Part shown: piece by piece, positions 24,707-37,318 of the stretch
Layout: each line of letters opens with the position of its first letter
How positions within the stretch are numbered: position 1 is the stretch's first letter
From: Carnegiea gigantea
Taxonomy: Eukaryota; Streptophyta; Magnoliopsida; Caryophyllales; Cactaceae
Assembly: GCA_029747015.1 (NCBI GenBank)
Contig: JAKOGI010000828.1
Coordinates: 161,001 to 225,000, forward strand
Length of the DNA: 64,000 bases
Direction of reading: 5' to 3'
The notes under the pieces: model-generated
The model's database searches: none
Told to the model about the DNA's origin: nothing
What the model saw: the letters and a program-made list of their open reading frames with translations, nothing else
Translations under genes and position numbers: made by a program

Positions 24707-27649
24707 AGCTTTTGTTGCCATTGTCAGGCACTAGTATCGAATATTGGGCTTTTTCTGAGAGGTTTGACTAAGCATTTGGTCTTTCTTTAAAAAAAAAATT
24801 TACAAATTTCAAAAGTTCAAAAAAAAAATACAATTTTTCATTTTCCCAATTTGAATTTGAATTATTTTGGAGGTATTTTAAGTGTTTAAATGCGTTTCTT
24901 GCTCAAAGTGGTTATTGTGTCGGTAAGTGGAAAATTTTAGACGTTGTTGATAAAAGTATGAATAGTGAACCTTGTGCTTTTTAAGATTACTGTGATTTTC
25001 ATGGTAAAAGTGTTTGTAAGGCATGGTATGTGCTTCAGTGGATTGCTTAGGATTCGTTTGAATTTAAGGAGGCTAGTAGTGTTTATAAACATTCTTTTCC
25101 TAATTCGTGTGCATCCTATGCCACATCTTATTATGCCCCTTTTTGGTATGACTTGTGTAATTCTTCTGACTACGCTATAAATTCATGTCCTATACATGCT
25201 ATGCTCAACCTGAATTTCCATCACCCGATGACACCCCTAACATCATCCTGACTTTACCTAATTCGCCATTTCCTTTAGCTCAATGTGCGGGGGTAGATGA
25301 GTCTTTTTGGAATTTTGTTAATATATGTGTTGAGTTAGAAGATACTTTAGATGAGGTGCATGATCTAGTTGAGACATTTTTGGAGAAGTCATATGATTGT
25401 TTTGTGCATGATGACTTTCCTAGCCTTTGTCGTGATATTGTTCTCCCCAATCACCTTGATCATTCTCATGTATCACCTATGTGTTCACAACCCTCTCACT
25501 CCCCCAAGTATTATCTTAATGTGCCCATTGATTATGTTATGGTTTGTGATGCTAATGTTGACTTAGGCTGTGAAGGAAACATGTTTGATGTGCTTGGTGG
25601 GAATGTTCTTAATTTTGTTTACCTAAGTTGCTTGAGTGAGTGTAATGCATCTGGTGACACTTATTGCATGTAGCTAGTAGATAAGCCTAGAAAAATCATG
25701 TGAAATACTTAGTTACATTTGTCTCGAGGTTTTCCTTTGGCATTTGCTTTGTTGAAGAGAGCAGTAACTTTAGTTGATGTGATTATCCTGATGCTCTCTT
25801 ACTACCACGCTTGCGAATCCCATGTTGTGGCATTCAAAATGTTTTTGCGTGCGTTGACAACATCTAATGTGGAGAGCAAAGTTTTGAAGACATGATGGAG
25901 CAGCTAAAGCTTCATGTGCCTCGATTATTAGGAGGCCTTGGCTTAGGTGCACCTAACACTTAACATGGTTAGATTGTTCTCCTTTGTTTCCCCATTCCCT
26001 TTTCGTTTATTTACTTTAAATGATAATGCTTTACCTAAGCATGGAGGAATGTTAGTTTCATATTTTTCATTTTGGTTTTTAGTTTACATAGTTATTAAAG
26101 CATATAGTTTTAGGTTTCCACTCATTTGCACTATTGTGTTCCATTTAGTTGCATTTAGATACGTAGATAGAATTGCATGTAGGGATGTTGTGGATTGGAT
26201 TGAGATGCCTACGATGATGCTTTGTTTGGTACATTAGTTTTCATGAGCTTGAGTGACTTTTTATGTGCAATTACTTTTGGTGTGAAAATTTTTAATAGTT
26301 TCACAAATATTTCATATTTTGACCCCTTGTCTTGATTGAGATCTATTTTATCCCTGGGAGCTCTTAGCATTCTTATTGGTACATGTACTGCATTTTATGT
26401 GAGATTTTGAGCCTTATATTAACTACTTTGTATTTATTCTCATGTTCTTCCATTTGTGTGACTCTTCTAAGTTACATTGCTATGACTTGCTCAGATTCTC
26501 ATTCAAAAACCACATGAGCATGTGCGTAGTTGATGATGTGGTAGAGGCATTGTTTCTTTCTTCAGTTAGTTTAGCCACAGAGCCAAATAGCCTACCTTTG
26601 TTGCACGTTAACCACTTGCTAACCTTGTTGTGCTTATGACTATTTTCTTGCTGTGATCCTTTCCATTTTGGCCCTTAGCCCTACATATATTCTTATCCTA
26701 AAGCCAAGCATATGGAGCATCATTTAATGTATGTAGTTGGTAGTTTTTGGGGTGTTTATGGTGGCTTTGTATATTTTATTTGTTCCGCCTCTTATTTGGG
26801 TCATATATATATGCATTAGATTGTGAGTTGACATTCCATGATCCTATGCCATTCAATAGTTGAAATTATAATTTTATTTTCATAAAACAAAGTTAGAAAA
26901 AATCATGGAGAAAGAATTAATAAAAGAAAGAAAATGAATAAGTGATCATCTTTCGATATGTACGTAACTTGTATTCCTTCTTGGTCAACTCATTTCCTAC
27001 TTAATTTATGAGATATGCTCTGCATTTTTGAGGTTTTTGAGAGTTGATGAACTTCATGGATTCCTGATGGTTAGATGGTTGCTCCCTAGTCACTTGGCAA
27101 AATAGCTCCGAGTTACCCAAATTCATTGGTCCACCTCCTTCCCTTAACCCTTAGCCCACGTTACAACCTATATAAAGCCCTCTTGAACATCATATGCACA
27201 TTGCATCTTAATGATGGAGAATATGAAATTCTAGGCATGCCTATGGCAATTTTCATTTTTGGAATGATTCTTGAGTGCACCAATGATATATTCCAAACAC
27301 ATGAGCGGGTGTGTTTTACATTTCTACAAAGTGAGGTTCTACTATTCTATTTAGTTCTACTCAATTTCATGCGCTTGCATGATGTGCTTTGTTATGTTTT
27401 AGGGAATGATACAGTTTGACTTTAAGCATATGGTCGTATACTCATTTGAAAACATTCCCCTTCTCTTGACTTTAAAATGCCTAGCGCACTACTTGGGATT
27501 GCCATTGATTAATATTCTTGATTGTGATGTGCTGTGAGTTGCCTATCCTGATGAGTGTTGTTGTATTTTTTTAATATGGAATGCATCTTCCCTTGTTGGT
27601 TTTATCTACTGTTTGCTTGAGGATAAACACAAGTTTAAGCATAGAGGAG
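24707..27649 (+). mobile_element. Internal region 2 of the tandem non-autonomous LTR retrotransposon
   Basis: Same structure as 20621-23494: a degraded primer-binding site at about 24711, no pol motif, and a purine-rich tract (AGCATAGAGGAG) at the end. Matching landmarks lie 4.1-4.2 kb apart (for example CAACCTGAATTTCCATCACC at 25206 and its counterpart at 21118; CATGAGCTTGAGTGACTTTT at 26240 and 22031). This copy keeps the longest open frame of the pair. Confidence 0.7.
25185..25673 (+). CDS. Unrecognised 162-codon frame inside the retrotransposon internal region
   Basis: Open for 162 codons from an ATG. I do not recognise a domain. The product would be acidic and rich in Cys, Asp and aromatic residues, with a run of ELEDTLDEVHDLVETFLEKS-type acidic helix in the middle and several Cys spread through the second half. 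The counterpart in internal region 1 (about 21110-21680) has homologous text broken by stops and a frameshift, so both copies descend from one longer frame. It ends at a TAG at 25671 where homology continues. It is most likely a relic of an element-encoded or captured protein, not a host gene. Confidence 0.4.
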   Translation: MSYTCYAQPEFPSPDDTPNIILTLPNSPFPLAQCAGVDESFWNFVNICVELEDTLDEVHDLVETFLEKSYDCFVHDDFPSLCRDIVLPNHLDHSHVSPMCSQPSHSPKYYLNVPIDYVMVCDANVDLGCEGNMFDVLGGNVLNFVYLSCLSECNASGDTYCM

Positions 27650-28610
27650 TGATAAACGTCATATTTATGTGGATTATTTGAGTGTTTGGGAGTCATTTTA
27701 GGGCATTCGTGTGCTTAATTGTGCAATTGATGCCCCTGATTCTACAGCTACTCTCGGTTTCACTTGTTTTGAGAGCATTTGCTGATTTTGGCTTGGTGAG
27801 CCTAAGATATGTGAGTAGAATGATGATTTTTGAGGCCTTGTAGAATAGAGAAAGGCATAAACATGCTCTGTGGTCAATGGCACGGTGAAGGAGGTTCGAA
27901 GAACAAGTAGCAGGAGAAACAATTGAAGAACAAGCTGACCAGTGGGCACCATATCCTTTGATGTGGTGGTCCCTACGGCCGAACTGTGGTGAGCCTCTTT
28001 CCCTAATTTCGTTGCTTTCCTCGGAGATAATCCACTTTCAGTGTTTTTTCACCTTTTGCTGGAGCATTTTCGTAATAAAAGGATTGTTTTCAGCATCATT
28101 TCTTTATCTATTCCATCATAAGCCGCCATCTAGTTAGGATTTACACTATTTTAGAGTGAAGGTGAGCAAGTAGAAGAGGGAGATTCGAGAGGAAGCAAGA
28201 TTGGGTTTGTAATCGACATATTCAAACACGTGTTTGGGGCAGAGCAATTCTTTCCCTTCTCTTCTCTTTTCCCCATCATATTTATTGCCTTCTAGATAGA
28301 TATATTAGGCTATGTAATTCACGTGAATTTGTAGTTTAAAATCTTGGGATTGATGTTGAACTTGCGATGGTATGTGTTCTTGAATTTATTGTTTGGTGTG
28401 CTCTTGAATTGTTAGGTTCATTTCATCGGGTCTATAGTTTAAAGTCCTTGCAAGAAGATTGATCGCCTTCTCACTTGTATTAGATATTGGGTTAAGTGCT
28501 AAAAGTAGAAATTTGATGTGAGAATCACTAGATTTGGCTTGATTGTGTGATGTCTTGAGAAAGAATCGTCGACTGAGAGAATTAAGATTTATGTCATCGT
28601 AGGAGACTTA
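27650..28610 (+). repeat. LTR, third copy in the tandem array
   Basis: Begins TGATAAACGTCATATTTATG after the purine tract, 4155 bp downstream of the second LTR's start. It matches the second LTR with a deletion of roughly 150-200 bp near its 3' end (around 28570-28605). A degraded primer site (TGTGCCATTGCCAAAGAG, about 28620) and ~170 bp of internal sequence (to about 28790) follow before the junction with the minus-strand element. Confidence 0.72.
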
Positions 28611-28791
28611 TAAATTTTTTTGTGCCATTGCCAAAGAGTAGTGTTGAATATTGGCTTTTTTGAGAGGTTTGACTCAGCATTTTGTTTTTCTTTAAAAACT
28701 AAAATATTCAAATTTCAAATTTTTTTTAGAAAAGGGTAATCTTTCATTTTCCCCAATTCGAGCCTAAATTGTTTTGGAGATTGGCACTACT

Positions 28792-30009
28792 GCAAAGTGT
28801 TGCAGTATAGTTTAATATCGTTCCCACGGAGTCCAAATATTGAGTTTTAACCATTATAAAAGGCTAAGCAACCAAATTTTAATGGGTTGTTTCAACTATC
28901 GCTATTTGACTATTGCGAAATTCAATCAAATTAAAAACATTTAAGGAATTATTTTGCCTAGTAAAGAGTTAGATCACTGGATTTGAATATGCACTTTACC
29001 TAGATCTGGATGGTTCAAAAGAGCACAATTGAACTAAAAATTCAACCTTTTCTTTTAGAACAAATGGAATTGCCTAAACTAATCCAATTAACATTCTTTC
29101 AAATGTCCTTGTTTCTAATCTTAGTTATAGATTTTTGATTGCTAGGATTTCCTCTCAACAAACATATCTTTTTTAGGAATTATTAAATTAAGTTCTAACT
29201 TGTTGTTCTAATAGTGAGTTTCTCCTTTCAATACTTCACTCAACTATCTAGTATAAGAAAGCAAATTTGGCCAAAAATTTACTCAAAATAGTTCATTCAC
29301 AAGATAGAATTCAATCTCACCAATTTAGATAAAGCATAAATACTAAAAATTAAAGATCCAACATCAATAATTTGGCCAATAAGTCCGTAGATTGAATAAA
29401 ACTACTCACACATAATTGAAATTAACATCTAAATAAGAGTTTAAGAAGACATTAGAAGGAATGAAAGCTTAGCGACAATGGTGGTCTTCAATGGTTTCCT
29501 AATCTTCAAGCCTCTGACTGCCAATCTTCCACTTTAATTCCATCTCTTGCTGTAAAGAAAACTTAAAATTCCTAAAACTAATGATAGAAATGAGATAAAG
29601 ATGACTGATAGATGTATGGGCTCTCTTTCTTGTATAGCTGAAAAACCCTTTTTAAGCATGAATTTGGCATCCTCAGCCACAACATGAAAGAAGACGAAGA
29701 GGTATGCAGTTTCAAGCTCACCGCGGATTATGGCTTTCACCACGAAGAGTCTATGGTTATCTGTGTCTCAAAATTCTCTAGTTCTTCTTTCATCTCCACG
29801 GGCATGGTGACTTAGGGGCATCTGTGGGGAGTCAAAACATACTCAATTGGGGTCAAAGCAATGGCAAAAAGGTCCAAAAACTTGCACAGAAAAGAACCAT
29901 AGCTAAGTGTAAAACGTGAATAGGAGTGTAGATTATAACATGAAGTTCATAATTCTCCCTAAAAATGCAACAAAATAACCCAAATGAAATATACCCTAAG
30001 CATTTATCA
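28792..30009 (-). repeat. 3' LTR of a minus-strand Athila/Tat-like element
   Basis: Read on the minus strand the LTR starts TGATAAATGC at 30009, directly after the purine tract seen on the + strand as CTCCCCCAAGCTCGAAC (30011-30027). It ends near 28792 in the segment TGCAAAGTGTTGCAGTATAG. It is about 1.2 kb. The position of the purine tract fixes the orientation; the outer boundary is approximate. Confidence 0.65.
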
Positions 30010-31790
30010 AACTCCCCCAAGCTCGAACTATTGCTTGTCCCAAACAATTATGAAAACCAAAACTATCGTGAAAAACCTCCTCAGGTAAATAATAGTAGCA
30101 GCATCAATGGCCTAACCGACCCGATAAGCTAGCCCAAAAGTGACTGAAAACATTGCAAAACGGATAAGAGAAGAAAGTTTTTGAAATAAGAGCAAGTACC
30201 ATCACATCAAACATTAAATCTATCATCCAAATCAACTTAAACAATCATATTGGCACACATAAAAGATAGAGCTAAAAGAACCGGTTGAACCACAATTTAG
30301 AAACGAAGCACTCATCGCTCACATGTTTAAAATATAACGCAGTTCTCTCAATTCTCATTCCAAAGAACCAAATCTACCATAAGTCAATAAGACTCTCGAA
30401 TTCACCACCACTAAAATGCAAAACATGCTAGGCAATGATGAGGACTTTGATAGGGTTGCAACGAGGCTATGCGTAAAAGTAAAAGGGGAACAAATATGTT
30501 GGGATTTCTGGAGCTCAAAGCTAAATACTTTGAATATAAATCATCTTCGCCTAACTATTCACAAAAATACTCTTCACTACAAATACCAATACATCTCAAA
30601 TACACAAAATTACCCCTAGTTGGTCTACAATTCTAGAAAGTGTTGAAGTATATCTAATATGCAATCTATACCAAATCCTCGTATTATTTTGCTTCTCTCT
30701 TTTTTTCAACGTTCTTTTTCTTTTTTTTCTTTTTTTTTGCTGATTTGTTTTTATTTTCAAAGAGGAGGATTATGGCAAGAGAAATTGTACACTTTTCAAC
30801 ACTTTTTCTAACAACTCACAAAATTCAACCCAATTGACACCAAGGGAAATACCGTATAAATCCCTTATTCTGTGCAAACAAATCACACCAAACAACAATG
30901 TCATATCGACAAACTACTCCCAATCACTTATGAAGCTTTACAGTCTTGGCTAAGAAGGTAAGATATGCATTTGGCCAAGGTTCATTATTATAGGTTTACC
31001 TTAAAAAAATAGGTCAAGGCTCAAAGGGGGTAGCAAGGGATAACTCATACATACTAAGGGTGGCTATTTAGTCAATGTAGCTCGTAAATTCAAATAATGC
31101 CTCAATCATATTTCTGAAACATGCATGATAAATGTGATCTTGAACAAGAGTCAAACCAAGTTTCAGAGATTTGAAATCTAGGAAGAGCCACATATGAAAA
31201 AGAATATGACACTAAAATGATAAATTAGTCCAATCAAGCTCAAAATCTCATAGGACAACTACCAAAGCTCAACTAGCTCAGTAGATCACATATGCCAAAT
31301 ATTCATGCAAAGAATCATTGAGTAATTGAATCGCAGTCAACATGACAGACAAAACATGAAGCACATTTCAGAAACTTATAATCAAACATTTTATTCACAG
31401 GGTGTGACAAAAAGGGTCAAAATAAGCCAAAGAAAACTACTTCGTCTAAGATTCATCATTGAAAGATTTCATTGCTTTTTTTTTTTGGCTAACCTAAAAT
31501 GCAACTAAAAATTGAAAATACTAAAATAAAAAACTAAGAAAAGAAACCTAAAAATAGAAAGAAAAATGAAATGATTAACTAAAAATGCAAACTACTCCTA
31601 AATGGATGATCTAAAATGCAAACTACTCACACATCCACATTATATACACATAGTCACACATAACTCCCCCATGCTTGGACAAAGCATTGTCCTTAATGCA
31701 AGAACGTAAAAAATAATGGAGAAGAAAAAGAAGAACTAAAAAGGTAGAGCATAAGAAAAAGGAGGGCGGGGTTGAGAAATATGCCAGTCA
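30010..31790 (-). mobile_element. Non-coding 3' internal region of the minus-strand element
   Basis: The part between the purine tract and the ORF1-like remnant of the minus-strand element. AT-rich, no gene recognised. The poly-T/CT run near 30695-30740 and the frames at 30416-30619 and 31326-31508 show no conserved features. Confidence 0.5.
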
Positions 31791-33002
31791 CGCCAAGTCT
31801 CTAAACAAGCCCTGAAGTCTTGGAAGTATTGGTTTTAGGAAGTAATCATCCCATGAAGCTCATCATGCCGCTCCTAAACAAAGTCACAGAGTGCGGTGTT
31901 CTCAGTTTGAATATAAGCTCGAAGGGTGGCTTGCTCATCTTGGATTGACTGAAGGGTAGCATGCAAACCAGCATAATTAGAGGAGAAGGATAGTTGGGTG
32001 GAACTAGAAGCCCTTAGGTAAGGAGGGGAGGAGGTGGTGCGGGTTGCGCCAACTCTTCATCACCTGTTGAAAAGTAAAGATTTGCCTAGTTCAAAAGAGT
32101 GGTTCGGTCAACATTAGGGAGAGACATGATAAATCCAACAAACATGTCCAGCCTCCACCTTACAAAACATCATTTGTTCAAAAGCGACTAAGTTCAACCG
32201 CTCAAAACCTAGAACTCTATCATTTGGGTTCGGTTCTATTCCAATAGGTCTAGTAATGGGGGCAATGAGGCGCACAATCATAATCCTCTGCGCGGAACTA
32301 GTGGCAATACTATTTAACTAATTAACCAAGAATGAACCAGGATCAAGGCAGTCACCTTGGAGCATGCTAAATAAGAAACATAATTCAGAAAGGAGAGGCA
32401 CATTCAAACTATCCTTCCTAACAAATAGACCACAAGCAAGTAATCTCTGGGTCACTCGAATACAGGGGTTTCTAATAACAGTGCCTTTGGTGTTGCTTGT
32501 ATTCTACCGATAATCCCCATAAATTTTATTCCAAAAAGTGTGTGGGTTAAATTCTTTGGGACATGTCGATAAGGCAAGTCTATATTTGGTGGAAAGCCAA
32601 ATATGCTATTAAAGGCACTCAAATGTATTCTTCTTAACAATGAGGTCCACTTGTGACCTTCACATGCAATGTACTCCAAACCTCAAGAGTGAGTTCATGA
32701 TAAGTGTGGCCCCTAATCTCCAAAAGTTGCCCAAGCCTTCCCAAGCAAATAACCAACAATTGTCCCCCAATAAACCGAATCGAGTTAACAAATCCTCCTC
32801 ATAGTAACGAGTAGCAATAAATAGCTTACTATTCAAAACATTATATCTAACAATATGTTCAAGAAGTGTTAAACCAAAGGGGTTAGCAATATTACATCAG
32901 TTTCTTGCATTGGTTGAGGTTTGGGAAGTCTAGGGTGCGTGTTGTAGTGCTTGACTTGACGTCTTCGCCTCTTGAGTGGGTCTTGCCTTCTTATTGGGTG
33001 CC
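31791..33002 (-). pseudogene. Broken ORF1-like protein of an Athila/Tat-type retrotransposon
   Basis: On the minus strand an ATG at about 33002 opens a basic start (MAPNKKARPTQEAK). Further homologous-looking text includes the 75-codon frame 32452-32679 (HKWTSLLRRIHLSAFNSIFGF...). The position after the pol remnant, the basic start and the middle-domain style fit the ORF1-like plant transposon protein found in many Athila/Tat elements. Function is unknown. Many stops interrupt it. The call rests on position and style, not a catalytic motif. Confidence 0.45.
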
Positions 33003-33639
33003 ATGGCAAGGAAGAGTAGATGATTGAAAGCTCTAAACACTAACTAAAGTAAATTGGGAAGAAAAATGGCAAAAAATGAGAAATCTATGAAACTTAAGAG
33101 AATGGGGAAGAAATATGGAAGAATATGAGAAAATTTGGAAGAATGGAAGGTGAAGTTATGTTGTTGAAGGTTGGGGTATGAAGATGGGTAAAATGTGAGA
33201 GAAAGAAGGCAAGAAAAGAGAAATTTAAAGGTGATTTGGAGTGAAAGTGAAGAAAATAAGAAAAAAACAGAATAAATTTGATGAAAAATGAGTAAAAATT
33301 GAAGGTTTAGAGGTGGGTGGTTATTGAGGTTGTAGAGAGAGAAGGAGAGAGTTTAGAGAGAGGGAAACAGTGGTAGGGTTGAAGAAGATGAAAGGTTTTT
33401 AGGTCAAAGGGCATGAAAAACCCTTGATCGTGGACGGAGAGACTCACCACGGACCGCCCGTGGTGAGCTCTAGTTTAGCACTGTTTTTTTTCGGGGGGGC
33501 AGATACCCCACAAACCAAGTTGGGCATCACTAGGGGTTCGCTACTAGTGGAGCTTCTAAAACTCTCTTATTTTTTTCGATGTTTTTGCCTTTTGTTTACC
33601 CTTTTTCTCTCTTTCTCTTTTTTTTCTTTATCTTGAAAA

Positions 33640-34560
33640 ACAAGAAATGCACTATATACAATCAAAGAAAAGAAAAACTTGGATTGTCTCTCAAAAAGTG
33701 CTCTTTCAGGGTTGAGAGCTTGCCCGTCTCGGGCTCGGGGTCAGAAAGATCGTGGATAACGGTCTTGTCAATGGGCTCCCCCCATCGCCCGACTTTCCTT
33801 TATCACGAACCTAGAAGTCAAACTCTTGCACTAGAAGGTACCATGTGAAGAGCTCAGGGTGGAGGTCCTTCTTTAACATCAACTGTCGCCAACTAGTGTA
33901 ATCCGTGTACAAAACGAACTTGTAGTGAGCTCCATCAGACGGACAACTACTAAACTCGAATTCTAAGTTAAAATCACATTTAATATCATCAGCAAGAGGC
34001 ATAGACTGCACCACTTGAGCAAACCTACAATAATCGCTCATGAAAACTTCATTAGTAGCATAAGGCCCGTCCTTGGTCATGCTAGGTGGCGTAGGTGAAT
34101 CCAATTTCACCCTAGCATTATCAAGGTTGATGCCTTTAGACATAACACATTTAAACACAAAGGGGTCAACATGCCACCAATCATCAAAGGAGCCAATCTC
34201 ATGAAAATCCGAATCTTCTTTAAAAGCAGATGACGGAGAGGAGAAATTTTGGTTTTCAAACAAAAAAATTCAGCATGACATTCCCCCACATCAAATGTTA
34301 ATCGTCATCCTTTCACATCAACCGCGCAACTAGAAGTGACCAAGAAGGCTCTCCCTCGAATAATCTGGGCCTATGTGTGTACGACCATACCTAAGATTAT
34401 AAAATCATGAAGCATATAAAAATCACCTCCTTGTATAGGAACATTCTCTAAAATACCTCAAGAACACTTTACAGAACCATCTGCGAATTGAAGCGAAATA
34501 GGTGTTGGTAACAACTCACCTAAACCAAGCTTCTAGAAAATTGAATAGGGCATAAGACTA
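33640..34560 (-). pseudogene. Protease and RNase H-tail remnant of the minus-strand Athila/Tat-like element
   Basis: Read 5'->3' on the minus strand: a retropepsin remnant from the segment just after its active site (SLMPYSIF at about 34553-34530, then QFADGS and GILENVPIQGGDF, 34500-34390), a spacer, then a frame at 34263-33811 containing QLMLKKDLHPELFTWYLLVQ and EFDF. That is the end of RNase H joined without any RT palm. The plus-strand element at 38018-38371 has the same fused arrangement. The protease is cut at 34560, where the plus-strand LTR begins, so the gag and 5' LTR of this element are lost. Confidence 0.7.
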
Positions 34561-34562
34561 GC

Positions 34563-35771
34563 TAATAAGTGCCTTTGATTACTTCATTTTTGGGGTAGTT
34601 TTATGGCACTTTCCGGGGTTTTAAGAGCCTGATATTATATTTTATACTCTTTTTTTCGATTTGCGCTGGGTATGGTTCTTTGGTGATTGTTGCAGGTTTT
34701 CAGACTAATTGACCTAGTATTTGACTTCGTGGCAGCATGTTTTGGCTCACCACAATACCCCCAATGTCACCATACCCATGGAGCAAGAAGAAAAACAAGA
34801 GAGATCGGTCCAGTAGACACCACGATCTGACCATGGTGACCACCACAAACCGTGGTGCCTTCGTAACTGTGGCCTTTTCATCTCCCTTCAGCAGTATGGC
34901 TAAGAGAGCTTGAATTTTCGCTTAAAGGGACGTCACTCGGCAGGAATAGGGAGGATTTTCTCATTTTCCATTGTCAATCCCTTTCTCAATTTTTATGTTT
35001 TATAGTTAGAATTTTAGTTTGATTTTGTGTGCAAGTGAGAATCTTGAGCGTGGAATTCAAATTTGTGGGCAGTTTGAAGACTTTATTAGAAGTTGTCATT
35101 GCCAAACTTTTCCCTCTCAAATCTCCTGAATCATGAGTGAGCAGTTTATCTTGTCTAGGGATTTGTTTGTTAATGGAAGTATAGTTGGATCATTTTAATT
35201 CAATAGAATTGTATTTTCTTTCATGTTGGTTTGATTTCATTTTATCAAGTAATTATCATGTTGTGAGTGGACTTAGCCAAATTTGAGACAATTGAGTGAA
35301 TAACTGAAAGGTAAAATTCGATTGTTAGACTGCTTGATAGGACTTAACGTAGCGATGGCTTGAAAGAGAAATTTGCACGTTGGGAGGAGGAATGAGTAAT
35401 CAAAAATACTGAACCTGTACTAAGACAAATTAGTTTGAAAGAACGACATTGGTTTAGTCTAGGTAATTTGGTCGATTTCGAAAGAATAGACTAAATTTAG
35501 AATCGATGGCAATTCCTTGAAATTATCCAATTTAGAGAAATGCACATGTTCAATCGTACGATCCAACACCTTTCTTAACTAAGTAAATCCGTAGATGTTT
35601 TTCCTTGATTGAATTTAGAAACTGTTAATTAGAAATAGCCGAATCAAAATTCTCGCTTAGGATATTGCTTAGTATTTTCTAATACAAAGAACTTTGTAAT
35701 TTTGCATTTGGCCTTTGTGGACGATACTTTCTTTTTAACTACAACACACATGCAGTTGCGATGCGTTAAGT
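34563..35771 (+). repeat. 5' LTR of a plus-strand Athila/Tat-like element
   Basis: Begins around TAATAAGTGCCTTTGATTAC, exactly where the minus-strand protease text stops, and ends just before the primer-binding site. It contains the CACCACG...CGTGGTG dyad region (about 34800-34860). No second copy of this LTR was found downstream; the internal region runs into a microsatellite. Confidence 0.68.
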
Positions 35772-35774
35772 TTT

Positions 35775-35792
35775 TGGCGTCATTGCCAGGGA
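35775..35792 (+). promoter_or_regulatory. Primer-binding site, tRNA-Asp type
   Basis: TGGCGTCATTGCCAGGGA, a close variant of the site used by Athila-like elements, sits directly after the LTR and before gag. Confidence 0.75.
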
Positions 35793-35820
35793 CCAAATTG
35801 CTAAATATCGAGTCAATCTT

Positions 35821-36899
35821 GTGAGAGTGACTAAATATTTTTCTTTTTTTTTTTTTCCTTCCACTTTTGATTGCTGTAGTAGTGTTGGTAATTTAGCTTG
35901 CAGGAAGATTCTCCCTTTTATGCGAAGTCCATTCATTTATGAACGCAATCCTGAAATTAAGAGGACTTTTCATCAAAAGAGAAAGAAGCAAAGGCTAGAA
36001 AGACAAAGGCGCAAGGCTCAAGAGACTTCGCTAAAGATGGAACCACCAAGAAGGGAGCCTGAAAGAAGGACACTCCGGGATTTCATCACTCCGGGTGTCC
36101 AAGGTATCACCTCTAGCATAGCTAGACCCACGTTGGAGGTGAATAATCTTGAGTTGCGGTCAGCATTAGTCTCCATGGTTCAACAAACGCCGTTTGGAGG
36201 ATTACCAATGGAGGACCCTAATCTTTACCTCTCAATCTCTTTGAAGGTGTGCGATACATTGAAGTTAAACGGGTCTCCATTGATACAATCCGCCTTCGCC
36301 TATTTTCGTTTTCTCTCAAGGATAAGGCACGTGCTTGGCTACAATCATTGCCATCGAATTCCATCACCACTTGGGACGAGCTAACTAAAGCCTTTCTTGG
36401 CAAATTCTTCCTACCATCAAAGACGGCAACTATAAGGAACCAAATCGCTACGTTCACTCAAAGGGAGGACAAATCGCTCTATGAAACTTGGGAGCGATTC
36501 AAGGACTTGCTAATGTTATGCCCTCATCATGGTCTCCAAAAGTGGATGATCATCCAAACCTTTTATAATGGAGTCACTCAAGCGGTACGGTCCACCGTAG
36601 ATGCGGCGGCGGGAGGCACTTTGATGAACAGGATAGAGGGTGAAGCCTTTAATTTGATAAAGGAGATGGAACTAAATAATTTCCAATGGTTCACCAAACG
36701 AGGCCAACCCAAGCAGGTTGGAGGTAAGATTGAAGTTAATGCACTGACTTTGCTTTCTGCTAAAGTTGATTCTATGATTCAATGGTTGGACTGTATGAAT
36801 GTAAATGCTGTGAATTCTAATACCCCTCCCCCATGTGAAATTTGCGATTCTATTGAACATATGACTTTGAATTGCCAAGTTGGGAGTCCTTTTTTCTAA
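35821..36899 (+). pseudogene. gag of the plus-strand Athila/Tat-like element, frameshifted
   Basis: A basic N-terminus (about 35940-36060, KRKKQRLERQRRK), then the Retrotrans_gag domain: PNLYLSISLKVCDTLKLNG in the first frame, and, after a frameshift near 36270, RLRLFSFSLKDKARAWLQSL and TTWDELTKAFLGKFF in the second (36249-36899). It continues with the ETWERFKDLLMLCPHHGL block and ends with an intact zinc knuckle, CEICDSIEHMTLNC (CX2CX4HX4C, about 36835-36876). Gag would form the virus-like particle of the retrotransposon. The single frameshift and a stop at 36897 are the main lesions. Confidence 0.88.
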
Positions 36900-37318
36900 A
36901 ACTTTAGTGAAGTCAATTATGTCCAAAACTTCAACCCGAGAGCAACCAATGACCCTTACTCCAGTACTTACAATCCGGGTTAGAGAAATCATCTGAATTT
37001 CTCATATAGGTCTAATCCAAACCCGCCAAATACGCCCCCATTACATGCTAGGCCACCCCTCGGTTTTCAAAAACCACCTTTCCATCCACAAGCTCCCCAA
37101 AAGTCCAATTTAGAGGCCATGATGGAGAGTATGCTTTTGGCGCAACAAAACAAGATGGGTATATAAAGCAATTAGCCTCTAAGATTGATGTACTTAAAAC
37201 TCACAAGAAGATGTTGGAAGCTCAAATTACCCAATAAGCTAGCTCTTCATCTACACTCCCGAGTAGACTCCCAAGTAAATCAGAATCTAGCCCTCGTGAG
37301 TATTGTAATTTTGTTACC

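Noticed and set aside
33424..33848. Plus-strand frames at the CCACGGACC...GTGGTGAGC dyad as a gene
   Set aside because: They lie antisense to the minus-strand retroelement and contain low-complexity CT-rich text. The dyad is shared with several LTRs in the window.
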